Positions 8,609 through 17,210 are shown, counted from the first letter of the stretch. The stretch: DNA of 64,000 bases from UBA1258 sp963643225 (GCA_963643225.1 CAVIIX010000009.1:1-64000); one strand, 5' to 3'. Translations and numbers: made by a program. Notes: generated from the sequence alone by a model not told the origin.

Positions 8609-8857
8609 ATGCATTATCAGCCTAAAGGCATTTGTTCCATCGGAATTGACTATGAAGTAAGAGACGGAAAGGTATACAACGTACACTTTACCGGTGGTTG
8701 TGATGGTAACCACAAGGGTATCGTCGCATTAATCGAAGGAATGGACGTTAACGAAGCAATTGAAAGACTCTCTGGCATCACCTGCGGTCCAAGAAATACT
8801 TCCTGCCCCGACCAGCTTTCCAAAGCCTTAAAGGAGTATACCGAAGGAAAGGCCTAA
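8609..8857 (+). CDS. TSCPD domain protein (TIGR03905 type)
   Basis: Small protein of 82 residues matching the TSCPD-domain family related to the C-terminal domain of vitamin-B12-dependent ribonucleotide reductases. The features seen are GICSIGIDYEVRDGKVYNV, the GGCDGNHKGI loop and a paired-cysteine end, CGPRNTSCPDQL. I start at MHYQPKG because GGAGG sits 7 bp upstream; the reading frame upstream of this lacks such a site. It is 3 bp from murG and likely co-transcribed. The function of stand-alone members is unknown. Confidence 0.85.
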   Translation: MHYQPKGICSIGIDYEVRDGKVYNVHFTGGCDGNHKGIVALIEGMDVNEAIERLSGITCGPRNTSCPDQLSKALKEYTEGKA

Positions 8858-8860
8858 CCA

Positions 8861-9925
8861 ATGAGTAAGAAAATCGTATTAACAGGTGGCGGCACTGCAG
8901 GCCACGTTACTCCCAATATTGCCCTTATCCCCGAATTAAGAAAAGAAGGCTACGAAATTTTCTATATCGGTTCCAAAAACGGAATTGAGAAATCTTTAAT
9001 TGAAGATCAGGGTATTCCCTATTATGGAGTTTCAACAGGCAAGCTGCGTCGCTACTTTGACTTAAAGAATTTTTCAGATCCCTTCAGAATCGTTAAAGGC
9101 TTTGCTGAAGCCAAAAGTCTTTTAAAGGAAATTAAGCCTGACATCCTCTTTTCAAAAGGAGGCTTTGTAAGTGTTCCTGTTGTAAGAGCCGCGAATGCTT
9201 TAAAGATTCCCTGTATAATTCATGAATCGGACATTACTCCCGGGCTTGCCAATAGGCTCTGCATCCCGGCTGCCAGAAAAATCTGCTGTAATTTCCCTGA
9301 GACCATGCAGTATGTCCCTGAAAATAAGGGCGTACTTACAGGCACTCCCATAAGGGAAGAGCTTTCAGAAGGCAGCAGAAAAAAAGGGCTTTCCATTTGC
9401 GGCTTTAACGAATTTAAGCCTGTACTTCTTATTATTGGCGGAAGTCAGGGCGCAAAGGCCGTCAATGCCTGCGTAAGAGAAAGTCTTTCAGATTTATTAA
9501 AGGATTTTCAGATTATACATTTATGCGGTAAAGGAAACCTTGATGAAAGTCTTTTAAATACTCAGGGCTATAAGCAGTTTGAATATTTAAAGGACGATTT
9601 AAAAGATGCTTTTGCAGCCGCAGATATTGTAATCTCCAGAGCAGGCGCCAATGCGATATGCGAGCTTTTAGCTCTTCATAAGCCAAATCTTTTGATTCCC
9701 CTTCCTACTGCAGGAAGCCGCGGCGACCAGCTTTTAAATGCTTCATCCTTTGAAGCCCAGGGCTTTTCAATGGTTTTACAACAAGAAAATCTCTCAAAAG
9801 AAACTTTGTTATCCTCGGTGGCGGAATTATACTGTAACCGCCAGATGTATCTTGAAGCCATGAATAAATCAAATCAGCTTCACCCTATACTCAAAATTGT
9901 TTCTTTAATTAAGAGTTTTTCATAA
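8861..9925 (+). CDS. murG: UDP-GlcNAc:lipid I N-acetylglucosaminyltransferase
   Basis: Peripheral membrane GT28 enzyme that converts lipid I to lipid II in peptidoglycan synthesis. The 354-residue sequence has the N-terminal glycine-rich loop TGGGTAGHVTPN, the second GGSQGA loop and the UDP-GlcNAc-binding SRAGANAICELLALHKPNLL. Length is normal for MurG. It is in a two-gene unit with the TSCPD protein and not in a division cluster, which is not rare in Lachnospiraceae. A family B repeat and a terminator follow. Confidence 0.95.
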   Translation: MSKKIVLTGGGTAGHVTPNIALIPELRKEGYEIFYIGSKNGIEKSLIEDQGIPYYGVSTGKLRRYFDLKNFSDPFRIVKGFAEAKSLLKEIKPDILFSKGGFVSVPVVRAANALKIPCIIHESDITPGLANRLCIPAARKICCNFPETMQYVPENKGVLTGTPIREELSEGSRKKGLSICGFNEFKPVLLIIGGSQGAKAVNACVRESLSDLLKDFQIIHLCGKGNLDESLLNTQGYKQFEYLKDDLKDAFAAADIVISRAGANAICELLALHKPNLLIPLPTAGSRGDQLLNASSFEAQGFSMVLQQENLSKETLLSSVAELYCNRQMYLEAMNKSNQLHPILKIVSLIKSFS

Positions 9926-9944
9926 TTAGGTTAAAAAATTTTAA

Positions 9945-10020
9945 CTTGCGAAACTAAGGCGCCTGGCGCGGTCGCTAAGGAGACATATTCCTTATGCGCT
10001 AGTGCGCATCTATAGCACGT
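9945..10020. repeat. Family B structured repeat, copy 1
   Basis: A 76-bp element beginning CTTGCGAAACTAAGGCGCC and containing GGTCGCTAAGG, ACATATTCCTTATGCGC and TAGTGCGCAT. It recurs at 28909-29033, 36838-36962 and 54481-54606 with about 80 percent identity by eye. It lies 20 bp after the murG stop. Confidence 0.7.
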
Positions 10021-10055
10021 AAAAAGAGCACACCCCGCAAGGTGCGCTCTTTTCT
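10021..10055 (+). terminator. Terminator after murG
   Basis: The hairpin AAGAGCACACC-CCGCAA-GGTGCGCTCTT is followed by a T-rich tail on the plus strand. It also separates murG from the convergent permease gene. Confidence 0.65.
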
Positions 10056-10067
10056 TTTGCCGTAAAA

Positions 10068-11492
10068 TCAGCCTGCATAAAAGAATTTAACGATAAATAA
10101 AATCGAAAGTACATAGGTAAGCCAGGACACTTCCTTTGCCTTTCCTGTTAAAATTTTAATTGCTGAATAGGTGATAAGTGCAAGACCGATACCATGACCG
10201 ATGGAGCCTGATATAGGCATTGCAATAAGCATTACTGCAACAGGAATCAGGGATGCCATGTCATCAAAATTGATTCCTTTTAAATTACCAAGCATTAAAA
10301 AGCCTACATAAATAAGTGCAGGTGAAGTAGCTGCCGCAGGGATGACACTTGCAATAGGTGCAAGGAACATGCAGAGTAAGAACAATACACCCGACACAAT
10401 TGCGGTTAAGCCTGTACGACCGCCGGCTTCAACACCGGAAGCAGACTCAACAAAGGTTGTAACTGTGGAAGTACCTGTAAGGGATCCTGCAACAGTACCT
10501 ACTGCATCTGAAATAAGAGCTTCCTTCATGTTGGGCATATTACCCTTTTCGTCTACCATGTTGGCTCTTGTAGCTGTTCCCACAAGTGTACCTATAGTAT
10601 CAAACATATCGATAATGCAGAAGGTGATAACTAGGGTTGTAACCGTCACCCAGCCCACATTCAATAAGCCTTCAAAGCTGAATTTAAATAATGTGGTAGC
10701 AGCTAAATCTGCAAAGGGAGGAATAAAGGAGGCTGTCTTTAAACTTTCAAAGGGATTAATTGAAAAACAGATCCACTCGCCTGCCCAATAAAATGCAGAA
10801 GCGCCTAAAATACCATATAAAACCGCACCCTTGATACCCTTATGCGTAAGGAAAATTATTAAAAACAGGCCAAGGAAAATTGTTATAACGGTTAAAATCA
10901 TTGATGAATATGCAGAACCCATCAAAGTCTTTGCATAGCCTGCTGAAAGTGCGCCGAAGAAATCTCTCATTACATAAAAGCAGTTTCCCTCTTCATTATA
11001 AATACCAACATTGGAGCCAAAGCCAATGTTAATAAGCATAAGACCTATACAAGGGCCGATACCGATACGCACGGGAAGTGGAATCGCATCCACGATTTTT
11101 TCACGTACATTCAATATAGAAAGAATAATGAAAATAATCCCTTCTATTAAAATGATGGTTAAGGCAGACTGGAATGACTCTAAATAAGTCATACCTGTAA
11201 TTGCCACAATATTAGATACCACAACCGCAAAAAACGAATTAAGTCCCATGCCCGGAGCCATTGCAAAAGGTTTGTTGGCAAGTAAGCCCATACAGATCGT
11301 CCCGATTGCCGAAGCAATACATGTAGCTAAGAATACGCCGTTCCAAAGTTCCTTTCCCTGGGCGCCAAAGCCTGTAAGAATATTCGGGTTTAACGCAATG
11401 ATGTAAGCCATTGTCATAAATGTTGTAAGACCTGCAATAATTTCAGTCTTTACCGTTGTGTTGTTTTCTTTTAACTTGAAAAACTTTTCCAT
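10068..11492 (-). CDS. NCS2 family purine permease (AzgA/PbuG-like)
   Basis: Integral membrane transporter of 474 residues with about 12 to 14 hydrophobic segments. It belongs to the AzgA/PbuG branch of NCS2 transporters for guanine, hypoxanthine or adenine. It has the early ITTFMTMAYI-type helix (here GLTTFMTMAYIIALNPNIL), the PGMGLNSFFA motif and TSTVTTFVESASGVEAGGRTGL. It is monocistronic; no purine riboswitch is seen in the 84 bp upstream. Substrate is inferred from the family. Confidence 0.88.
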   Translation of the reverse strand: MEKFFKLKENNTTVKTEIIAGLTTFMTMAYIIALNPNILTGFGAQGKELWNGVFLATCIASAIGTICMGLLANKPFAMAPGMGLNSFFAVVVSNIVAITGMTYLESFQSALTIILIEGIIFIILSILNVREKIVDAIPLPVRIGIGPCIGLMLINIGFGSNVGIYNEEGNCFYVMRDFFGALSAGYAKTLMGSAYSSMILTVITIFLGLFLIIFLTHKGIKGAVLYGILGASAFYWAGEWICFSINPFESLKTASFIPPFADLAATTLFKFSFEGLLNVGWVTVTTLVITFCIIDMFDTIGTLVGTATRANMVDEKGNMPNMKEALISDAVGTVAGSLTGTSTVTTFVESASGVEAGGRTGLTAIVSGVLFLLCMFLAPIASVIPAAATSPALIYVGFLMLGNLKGINFDDMASLIPVAVMLIAMPISGSIGHGIGLALITYSAIKILTGKAKEVSWLTYVLSILFIVKFFYAG

Positions 11493-11576
11493 AATACCTT
11501 CTCCTGTTTCTTTTCAGGGTAAATCCCCAATGCATACATCATACTACATTTGTTTCCTGCTTACCATTGATATTTT

Positions 11577-12152
11577 TTATTTTATAAAGAGTCCTGCTTT
11601 TATAAGTGCAGGTCTTAAAACGTTGTATAAAACAATGGCAATTATTGAATTTATAACTGCATTTATCATGGTTGCATAAGTAGTAACCGCAAGCAATGCC
11701 TTTATTGCAGAAGCCGCCTTATCGGCATTGGGTGTTAAAAGTGTGTACCATACGTATTTTAAGGACGGTTCAAAAATGCAGTTAAACACAAGTGCTCCCA
11801 CCGCCGCAATTGAAGACCATTTTAATATTTTCTTTTTCTCGGATAAAGCATTTATCTTACCGATTTTATGAGCAAGCAATCCCACCATCAGCCCTATTAC
11901 AAATTTACATATAAAGGTTCTTGGGGCAGATTCTGCAAAGCCTCCTAAAATATCTGCAAGGGATAATCCTATTGCTCCCGCAAAGCCTCCGTATAATCCT
12001 CCCAAAAGCAACGCTCCTAATACCACAAAAGCGTTTCCGACATGTACCTTTGTACCAGAAGCACTGATTGCCGGAAAGAACGCATATCCTACATAACAAA
12101 GCGCAGCCATAAGACCGGCATAGGCCAATTTAATTACTTTTTTGTTTTTCAT
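11577..12152 (-). CDS. ECF transporter S component, probably for vitamin B6 or a related vitamin
   Basis: Substrate-binding membrane subunit of an energy-coupling factor transporter. The 191-residue protein has six hydrophobic segments, a KLAYAGLMAALCYVG first helix and the GAIGLSLADILGGF loop typical of the PF07155/PF12822 S components. I start at MKNKKVIK, preceded by GAGGTG 6 bp upstream. It needs the shared EcfA/A'/T module, which is not in this window. The divergent neighbour is a MocR/PdxR-type protein, so pyridoxine or a relative is the best guess for the substrate; this is inference from context. Confidence 0.8.
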   Translation of the reverse strand: MKNKKVIKLAYAGLMAALCYVGYAFFPAISASGTKVHVGNAFVVLGALLLGGLYGGFAGAIGLSLADILGGFAESAPRTFICKFVIGLMVGLLAHKIGKINALSEKKKILKWSSIAAVGALVFNCIFEPSLKYVWYTLLTPNADKAASAIKALLAVTTYATMINAVINSIIAIVLYNVLRPALIKAGLFIK

Positions 12153-12250
12153 ATTTTTCACCTCGATTCCGTGTATCCAATATAGCATTCATGTGGTAAT
12201 ATAAAAACAACCAAATTTAGTTAATTTTGTATAACCAGATAGGGCATAAT
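12153..12250. promoter_or_regulatory. Divergent control region between ECF S component and MocR-type gene
   Basis: A 98-bp AT-rich spacer shared by two divergent genes. It contains an imperfect dyad, TGGTAATATA ... TATAACCA (about 12192-12238), and candidate -10 boxes on both strands. This is where a MocR-type regulator would be expected to bind. No footprint can be claimed. Confidence 0.35.
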
Positions 12251-13306
12251 ATGAACAAACGTTATCTTGAAATTTATGAAGCAGTTAAAGAAGACATCAT
12301 TAAAGGCCGCTACAAATCAGGCTCAAAGCTCCCTTCAAAGCGTGTAATGGCAGAAGGCTGCGGTGTAAGCGTAATTACTGTTGAACGTGCCTACGACCTT
12401 TTAGAAGAAGAAGGTTATATTCAGCCAAAAGAAAAAAGCGGCTATTTCATAATTTATGACAGTGAAAATTTATACAGTTCAGCGCCTGCAAAAGCAACTA
12501 AAATTCCTTTAATTCCTTTAGGAACCCCTTCAGACTCTCACGATTTTTCTTTCTCCATATATGCAAAAACCGCTCGCAGGGTATTAAGTGAATACGGAGA
12601 AAAAGTGCTTGAAAAATCTCCAGGAAACGGCACTCTTATTTTGCGCTCCGCAATTTCAGAATACCTTTCAAGAAGCCGCAAAATGGATGTGGATCCAGAA
12701 CAGATTATTATAGGTGCCGGCGCCGAATATCTTTACGGCCTCATTGTGGAAGCCTTCGGCCGTAAGTGTCTTTACGGGGTTGAAAGCCCTTCCTATCAAA
12801 AAATAGCCAAGGTCTACAGCGCAGGCGGTGCAACCCTAGAATTGCTTAAATTATCTTCAGACGGAATAGACAGCGACGCTCTTTGGAAAAGTAATGCAAA
12901 CGTTTTACACATTACTCCCTACCGAAGCTTTCCAAGCGGAGTTACCGCTTCCGCTGGAAAAAAACGTGAATATTTAAAATGGGCAATAAGCAAAAATGCT
13001 TACATTGTGGAAGACGACTTTGAATCTGAATTTACTCCAAGTAAAAAACCTGAAGAAACGCTTTTTTCAATCGATTCTTCAGGCCATGTCATATACGTTA
13101 ACACGTTTACCCGCACTGTAAGCCCTTCAATTCGAATTGCCTACATGGTAATTCCTGCTTCTTTATTTGACTTGTTTAAAGAAAAAACCGGATTCTATTC
13201 CTGCCCCGTTCCTACGCTTGAACAGCTAATTTTATCAGAGCTTATAAATAACGGAGATTTCGAACGACACATTAATCGTGTAAGGCGTCTGAATCGTATG
13301 AAATAA
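12251..13306 (+). CDS. MocR/PdxR-type regulator, C-terminally truncated and lacking the PLP lysine
   Basis: GntR-type winged helix (about residues 5-70, with GCGVSVITVERAYDLLEEEGYI) joined to a type I aminotransferase fold. In MocR/PdxR proteins PLP is bound as an internal aldimine by the lysine of an SKT-type motif. Here the matching motif reads TFTRTVSPSIRIAY, with Arg at about residue 288. The protein ends at NRVRRLNRMK, about 100 residues before the usual C terminus. The fold-defining VEDDFESEF (PLP pyridine-N Asp) is kept. I start at MNKRYLEIYEAV. It diverges from the ECF S component gene, its likely target. It is either a PLP-independent derivative or a decaying gene. Confidence 0.8.
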   Translation: MNKRYLEIYEAVKEDIIKGRYKSGSKLPSKRVMAEGCGVSVITVERAYDLLEEEGYIQPKEKSGYFIIYDSENLYSSAPAKATKIPLIPLGTPSDSHDFSFSIYAKTARRVLSEYGEKVLEKSPGNGTLILRSAISEYLSRSRKMDVDPEQIIIGAGAEYLYGLIVEAFGRKCLYGVESPSYQKIAKVYSAGGATLELLKLSSDGIDSDALWKSNANVLHITPYRSFPSGVTASAGKKREYLKWAISKNAYIVEDDFESEFTPSKKPEETLFSIDSSGHVIYVNTFTRTVSPSIRIAYMVIPASLFDLFKEKTGFYSCPVPTLEQLILSELINNGDFERHINRVRRLNRMK

Positions 13307-13325
13307 TAAAGCTTCTTTATTATTT
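13301..13325. terminator. Bidirectional terminator overlapping the MocR-type stop codon
   Basis: The dyad AAATAATAAAG-CTT-CTTTATTATTT spans the stop codon of the MocR-type gene and the end of the convergent HIT gene. The AT-only stem is weak but could serve both strands. Confidence 0.45.
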
Positions 13326-13733
13326 AAAGCTTAATTTTTTACAAATTTCTTTCTGCTCTTTGGCTTCTGCATCATGAGGAGTCCATAGCATCTTCTGATT
13401 GTCGCTTTTAAATCTAGGAATCACATGAAGATGATAGTGAAGTACCGACTGTCCGGCAGCTTCTTTGTTATTCTGGATAATATTGATGCCGTCACACTTT
13501 AATACTTCCATTTGTTTTGTGGCAATTTTCTTTGCAAGAATCATTGCCTTTCCTAAAGTTTCTTCATCAATTTCAAATACATCCGTGTAGTGCTCCTTAG
13601 GTAATATAAGTGCATGTCCTTCGTTTGCCGGAGAGGCATCAAGTATTACGTTAAAGGTGTCATCCTCATAGATTGAATTTGTGGGAAATACTCCGTTTGC
13701 AAGCTTACAAAAAATACAATCATCTTTTTTCAT
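13320..13733 (-). CDS. HIT family nucleotide-binding hydrolase
   Basis: Histidine-triad protein of 137 residues. The triad HYHLHVIPR (His99, His101, His103) is complete, and an N-terminal CIFC pair suggests the zinc-binding HinT-like subgroup. HinT-type enzymes hydrolyse nucleoside phosphoramidates. It precedes the flavodoxin gene's stop by 11 bp in the same direction, so the two may be co-transcribed. Physiological substrate unknown. Confidence 0.93.
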   Translation of the reverse strand: MKKDDCIFCKLANGVFPTNSIYEDDTFNVILDASPANEGHALILPKEHYTDVFEIDEETLGKAMILAKKIATKQMEVLKCDGINIIQNNKEAAGQSVLHYHLHVIPRFKSDNQKMLWTPHDAEAKEQKEICKKLSFK

Positions 13734-13744
13734 ATTTATGCTCC

Positions 13745-14734
13745 TTATGCAAATACAAATAGTGTGTCTAATGATCTTAACGCCTTAAAGTCACCCTTCA
13801 TCTTCATATCCCCTGCCATGAAGGCTCTCTGGAAGGTCATATTTCCTTTAGTGATGGCTAAAAGCTTGTCGTGGTCAATTGCTATTTCCACATCTGCCTT
13901 TGGTGCTTCCTTGTACATACACTTAAGCTCTGGACCTTCTACAAGAATGTAGAGCGGAAGTTTCTTTCCTTCGATAGTAAAAATATATGAAGCATCTGTG
14001 CCTGCCTCTGCATGGAAGGCTTCTTCAAATTCCTTAATAAACTCGGTAGTATCGTCCTTTTCTCCCTTGCCCATTAAGTCTCTGAACATATTGGCAAGTT
14101 CTGAAATATCTTCCTTCTGCTGCTGTACATAAGCATCATCCGAAGCATATTTTGAAAGCTGTTCCGTTTCCTGTGGTGTAAGGTCTGCGTTCTTTGTCAT
14201 GTTAACCTTCTGCTTGACTGCCTGATTGGAGGCAGGAAGTGAAGGCACCTTCTGATTGATGGTGCGATACATATTCTCTGCCTTCTTTTCTATCAGGCGA
14301 ATGTAGTCATCGTTTTCCAAAAGTTCCACATCCTCGATATAACCGCATATACCACTGCAGGGAAGACCGCCTAAAATTTCCCAGGCGTTTGCAAGATTTA
14401 ATTTACCTTCTCTTTCGCCATAGGTTGTAGCCATTACAATTGGACACATATATATTTTTGATAGTTTTTCTTTATCCGCATAAAGCCAGCAGGCATCCAG
14501 AAATGACTGCATGTATCCGCCTATGCCAAACCATTCAACCGTTGTCGCCAAAATTACACCGTCAGCGCTCTTTAAAGTCTGGGGAAGTGTTGTAATAGTG
14601 TTCTTTAATTCATGGAGATTAAATCTTTCAACAGTCACGTGAAGCTCTTTGAGCACCGCCTGCATTTTATTAACGACAAAAAGCGTAGGGTCGTCTATTA
14701 AGCCCCTTCCGCCATAATAAATATTAATCTTCAT
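13745..14734 (-). CDS. Flavodoxin-like domain fused to an SCP2 sterol-binding domain
   Basis: Protein of 329 residues with two parts. Residues 1-170 look like an NADPH-dependent FMN reductase/flavodoxin fold (MKINIYYGGRG, DGVILATTVEWFGIGGYMQSFLDAC). After a linker, residues from about 225 match an SCP2 sterol-carrier domain (EFEEAFHAEAG, FTIEGKKL, AFMAGDMKMKGDFKALRSLD). The SCP2 part usually makes a hydrophobic tunnel. The combination suggests a flavin enzyme that handles a lipid-like ligand. It overlaps the rhomboid gene by 11 bp, so translation may be coupled. Confidence 0.78.
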   Translation of the reverse strand: MKINIYYGGRGLIDDPTLFVVNKMQAVLKELHVTVERFNLHELKNTITTLPQTLKSADGVILATTVEWFGIGGYMQSFLDACWLYADKEKLSKIYMCPIVMATTYGEREGKLNLANAWEILGGLPCSGICGYIEDVELLENDDYIRLIEKKAENMYRTINQKVPSLPASNQAVKQKVNMTKNADLTPQETEQLSKYASDDAYVQQQKEDISELANMFRDLMGKGEKDDTTEFIKEFEEAFHAEAGTDASYIFTIEGKKLPLYILVEGPELKCMYKEAPKADVEIAIDHDKLLAITKGNMTFQRAFMAGDMKMKGDFKALRSLDTLFVFA

Positions 14735-15797
14735 TTACATTCCCCTTTCCTTTTTGGTTACTGTGAACAAGGCAAAACACCACTCCGGCAACAAAGCCTG
14801 TTAAGACGCCTCCGATGTGGGCATAATTTGCAACGTTAACCTGCGTAAAGCCTTCGTAAACAGAAAATACAATTACCAAAAGCACACGGCTTAAATGCAT
14901 CGTCTTTCTGTTGATTTTTTTAAATAACACAAGCGCTAAAAGGCCTCCCATAATTCCGAACACCGCACCGCTTGCTCCTATTATCACTACATACTCGCCT
15001 GTAAGGATTTCACTTATAAAGGTTGCAATACAGCCGCCGATTCCCGACAGAAAATAAATAATCAAAAAGCGTACCGGCTTTATTTCCCTTTCAACAATTT
15101 CTCCCAGGAAATATAAAAGCACCATATTGCTGAAAATGTGCGTAATATCCGCATGTAGAAACATGCTGGAAAATATGCGGTACCATTCGCCTGTACCATC
15201 AATTAATTTAATTCCCACACCGCCTTTATTATACAGCAAGGTCCCCGTGAAAGTACATATAATATAGACTAAGATGTTTATTAAAATAAGTGCTGTTGTT
15301 GCCCTTGGAAGATTTTTTATACCTGTAAAAAAGTCCTTAAAGCTTTTCTTCTTTTCTTCTATTTCTTCTTCGGTTTTTTCTTTATCTATGTAAAGCTCTG
15401 CCCTTTCAAGAATTCCCTTCAGCCCATAGAAATCCTCGGTCTGGCCTTCATAAATAATAAGCTGCTTTTGCGCTTCATCATAAATCCAGGAAAAGCTGTC
15501 TTCTGCACAAAGCTGCCTCGCAACTCCCATTTCTTCAACGTAATCTTCACTCTTTGAATCAACACATATAACACTAAAATAATGAGGCGAAAGATTTAGC
15601 CTTTCCATCTCCTTATTCATGCTTTCCTTAAAACTTTTTAAAAGATTATCCTTAAAAGCCTTGGCGTCCACAAAAATAACCGTGTTTACTATTGTCCTAA
15701 TGTTTTCATAGTAAATACGGTATCCTATATCCTCTCCAGTTGACTGCATCTCTCTGTAGCCACTGTCTATTAATGCTTCATCCAAATATTTTGTCAT
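14724..15797 (-). CDS. Rhomboid family intramembrane serine protease
   Basis: Membrane protease of 357 residues. A cytoplasmic N-terminal domain of about 165 residues precedes six or more membrane segments. The catalytic Ser is in GASGAVFG and the catalytic His in NYAHIGG; the HADITHIFSNM segment carries the accessory His and Asn. It cleaves membrane proteins within the bilayer; substrates are unknown. It heads the unit rhomboid, flavodoxin-SCP2, HIT. Confidence 0.92.
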   Translation of the reverse strand: MTKYLDEALIDSGYREMQSTGEDIGYRIYYENIRTIVNTVIFVDAKAFKDNLLKSFKESMNKEMERLNLSPHYFSVICVDSKSEDYVEEMGVARQLCAEDSFSWIYDEAQKQLIIYEGQTEDFYGLKGILERAELYIDKEKTEEEIEEKKKSFKDFFTGIKNLPRATTALILINILVYIICTFTGTLLYNKGGVGIKLIDGTGEWYRIFSSMFLHADITHIFSNMVLLYFLGEIVEREIKPVRFLIIYFLSGIGGCIATFISEILTGEYVVIIGASGAVFGIMGGLLALVLFKKINRKTMHLSRVLLVIVFSVYEGFTQVNVANYAHIGGVLTGFVAGVVFCLVHSNQKGKGNVNED

Positions 15798-15885
15798 GAA
15801 AAAATGCCTCTGGTAAATATCACTGATAACATTTTACCAAGAGCGCATTCCTTTTTCAATTATCTTCTATCCCTGACTTAGTAGC

Positions 15886-16034
15886 TTATAGCAGTTCTTT
15901 TATTTTCTGTTCTGCTTCTTCATATTTTCTGCTTTCCATCAGAAAATCCCAGACACTGTTTCTTTCTTTGAGAATATCATTGACAAAAGAAGTTTTTCGG
16001 CGGGCCGGGTCAGATTCCGCCCGCCGTTTTTACG
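15886..16034 (-). pseudogene. Possible short coding remnant downstream of the tad operon
   Basis: A 45-codon open stretch on the minus strand, ending at 15886, reads RRAESDPARRKTSFVNDILK and finishes in a charged helix EEAEQKIKELL. It has no start codon with a ribosome site, and an in-frame stop closes it upstream. The composition looks protein-like, so it may be the 3' end of a lost gene. I do not recognise a family. Confidence 0.22.
16000..16033 (+). terminator. GC-rich hairpin with T run on the plus strand
   Basis: The perfect 8-bp stem CGGCGGGC/GCCCGCCG (16000-16007 with 16021-16028) is followed by TTTTT on the plus strand. The tad operon ends 40 bp away but on the minus strand, where no T run follows. 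It could stabilise the tad mRNA 3' end, or terminate antisense transcription. Confidence 0.45.
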
Positions 16035-16069
16035 TGTCGCTCACGGCACATACTCACAGACTTACCGCA

Positions 16070-16777
16070 TCAAAGCCACGATAAATACAGATTCACCCCT
16101 ACAAGTACGATTCCAGATATGCATAAGGCTAACGCCAAAATCTCTTTCAGACCCGGAATATATGAAGAAAATTTCTTTTCCTCATATTCCTTTTCAACAG
16201 GCGCCTCTTCTTCCTCCTCCTCTACTCTTGTTTCTTCAACAAAGAATTCGTAGACTAAGGAAAATTTAGGCTTGCCTGTTTCATACATATCATTTATTTG
16301 GTACATTGTATTGACTAAGCTTTCGTCATTTTCATTAATGTGCATCAAAAGAAAATGCATTAAAGCCTTCATCCCTTCATTTAAAGAATTTTCTTCTTCA
16401 ATAAGCGGAATACAGATAAATTCGTAATCTCCCGTTGTGAGATTTTTAAAAATCATTTCAGGACGCATTATTACGTCCGTTTCTCCGATTAAAAATCTCT
16501 GCATTTCACCGGATATTAAATATATTGAATCAAATAATTCTTTTATGTCTTCCGTTCCTGCCCGCCTTACATTCATTAAATTAAGCAGGCTTTCTTTACC
16601 GGTTACATCTATATAGATTCTTTTTTCATTGTTTATGCGCCTGAATTCTAAAGGCAGTAACCCTTTTATGACATTAGCAGAAAGCATTTTGTATCGAAAA
16701 TCTTCACATTTTTCTATCTCTTCACCGCTCACCACCATATAGGTGTGATTAAGTTCATACATCATCTGAATCTGCAT
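16070..16777 (-). CDS. DUF6382-type Tad-associated protein without FHA domain
   Basis: Last gene of the Tad operon, 235 residues. The N-terminal region (MQIQMMYELNHTYMVVSG, then LLPLEFRRINNEKRIYIDVTG) matches the DUF6382 family seen in Lachnospiraceae Tad loci. An acidic linker (EEEEEEAPVEKEYEEKK) leads to one membrane helix near the C terminus (LALALCISGIVLVGVNLYLSW). Relatives usually carry an FHA phosphothreonine-binding domain after this helix. Here the protein stops right after it. It overlaps the TadE-like gene by 23 bp. Function is probably regulatory or scaffolding; inference. Confidence 0.65.
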   Translation of the reverse strand: MQIQMMYELNHTYMVVSGEEIEKCEDFRYKMLSANVIKGLLPLEFRRINNEKRIYIDVTGKESLLNLMNVRRAGTEDIKELFDSIYLISGEMQRFLIGETDVIMRPEMIFKNLTTGDYEFICIPLIEEENSLNEGMKALMHFLLMHINENDESLVNTMYQINDMYETGKPKFSLVYEFFVEETRVEEEEEEAPVEKEYEEKKFSSYIPGLKEILALALCISGIVLVGVNLYLSWL

Positions 16778-17210
16778 TTAATCCTCCCAATAATCCTTTT
16801 ATATTTTCTGTTGTATACATTGTTCCTACAGGATTAAAGCTGTTTATGTCCCTCGAATAACTTATGCTTGTATTAAAGGTGCTCCATACAGGAACCTTAA
16901 ATTCTCCAGTAAGAGTTATTGTTTTTGTGTTTACTCCCGATTCCTTAAAGCTTAATTCCAGATTGTCAAGTGCCATATAAGGATGTTCGTCCTTTATAAT
17001 CAAAAATTCGCTGTTTAAAACTTCATTTACACTTTTACCAGCAAGTTCATTTTCATCACGTATCATTGCAATAATGCCGTTTACATCCTGCGTCATAAGA
17101 GTTTTGTCATATACGTAAATCATGAAATAAATAATCGTCATGGTAACAAGTATCAAAAACGGCACCAGCACTGCTCCCTCAACCGTAAACGAGCCCTTAA
17201 GCTTTTTCAT
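16755..17210 (-). CDS. TadE-like minor pilin
   Basis: Protein of 151 residues with the TadE/TadG-type N terminus KGSFTVEGAVLVPFLILVTM: a short basic leader, a Glu after the GSFTVE processing motif, and a membrane helix. The rest is an extracytoplasmic domain. It is likely a pseudopilin processed by the adjacent prepilin peptidase. GGAGG lies upstream of the ATG. The start overlaps the peptidase gene by 4 bp. Confidence 0.78.
   Translation of the reverse strand: MKKLKGSFTVEGAVLVPFLILVTMTIIYFMIYVYDKTLMTQDVNGIIAMIRDENELAGKSVNEVLNSEFLIIKDEHPYMALDNLELSFKESGVNTKTITLTGEFKVPVWSTFNTSISYSRDINSFNPVGTMYTTENIKGLLGGLNADSDDV

Noticed and set aside
10342..10791. 149-codon plus-strand frame
   Set aside because: It lies fully inside the purine permease gene on the opposite strand and has no family match or ribosome site.
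11493..11576. Purine riboswitch before the NCS2 permease
   Set aside because: The spacer is short and shows no conserved purine-aptamer loops.
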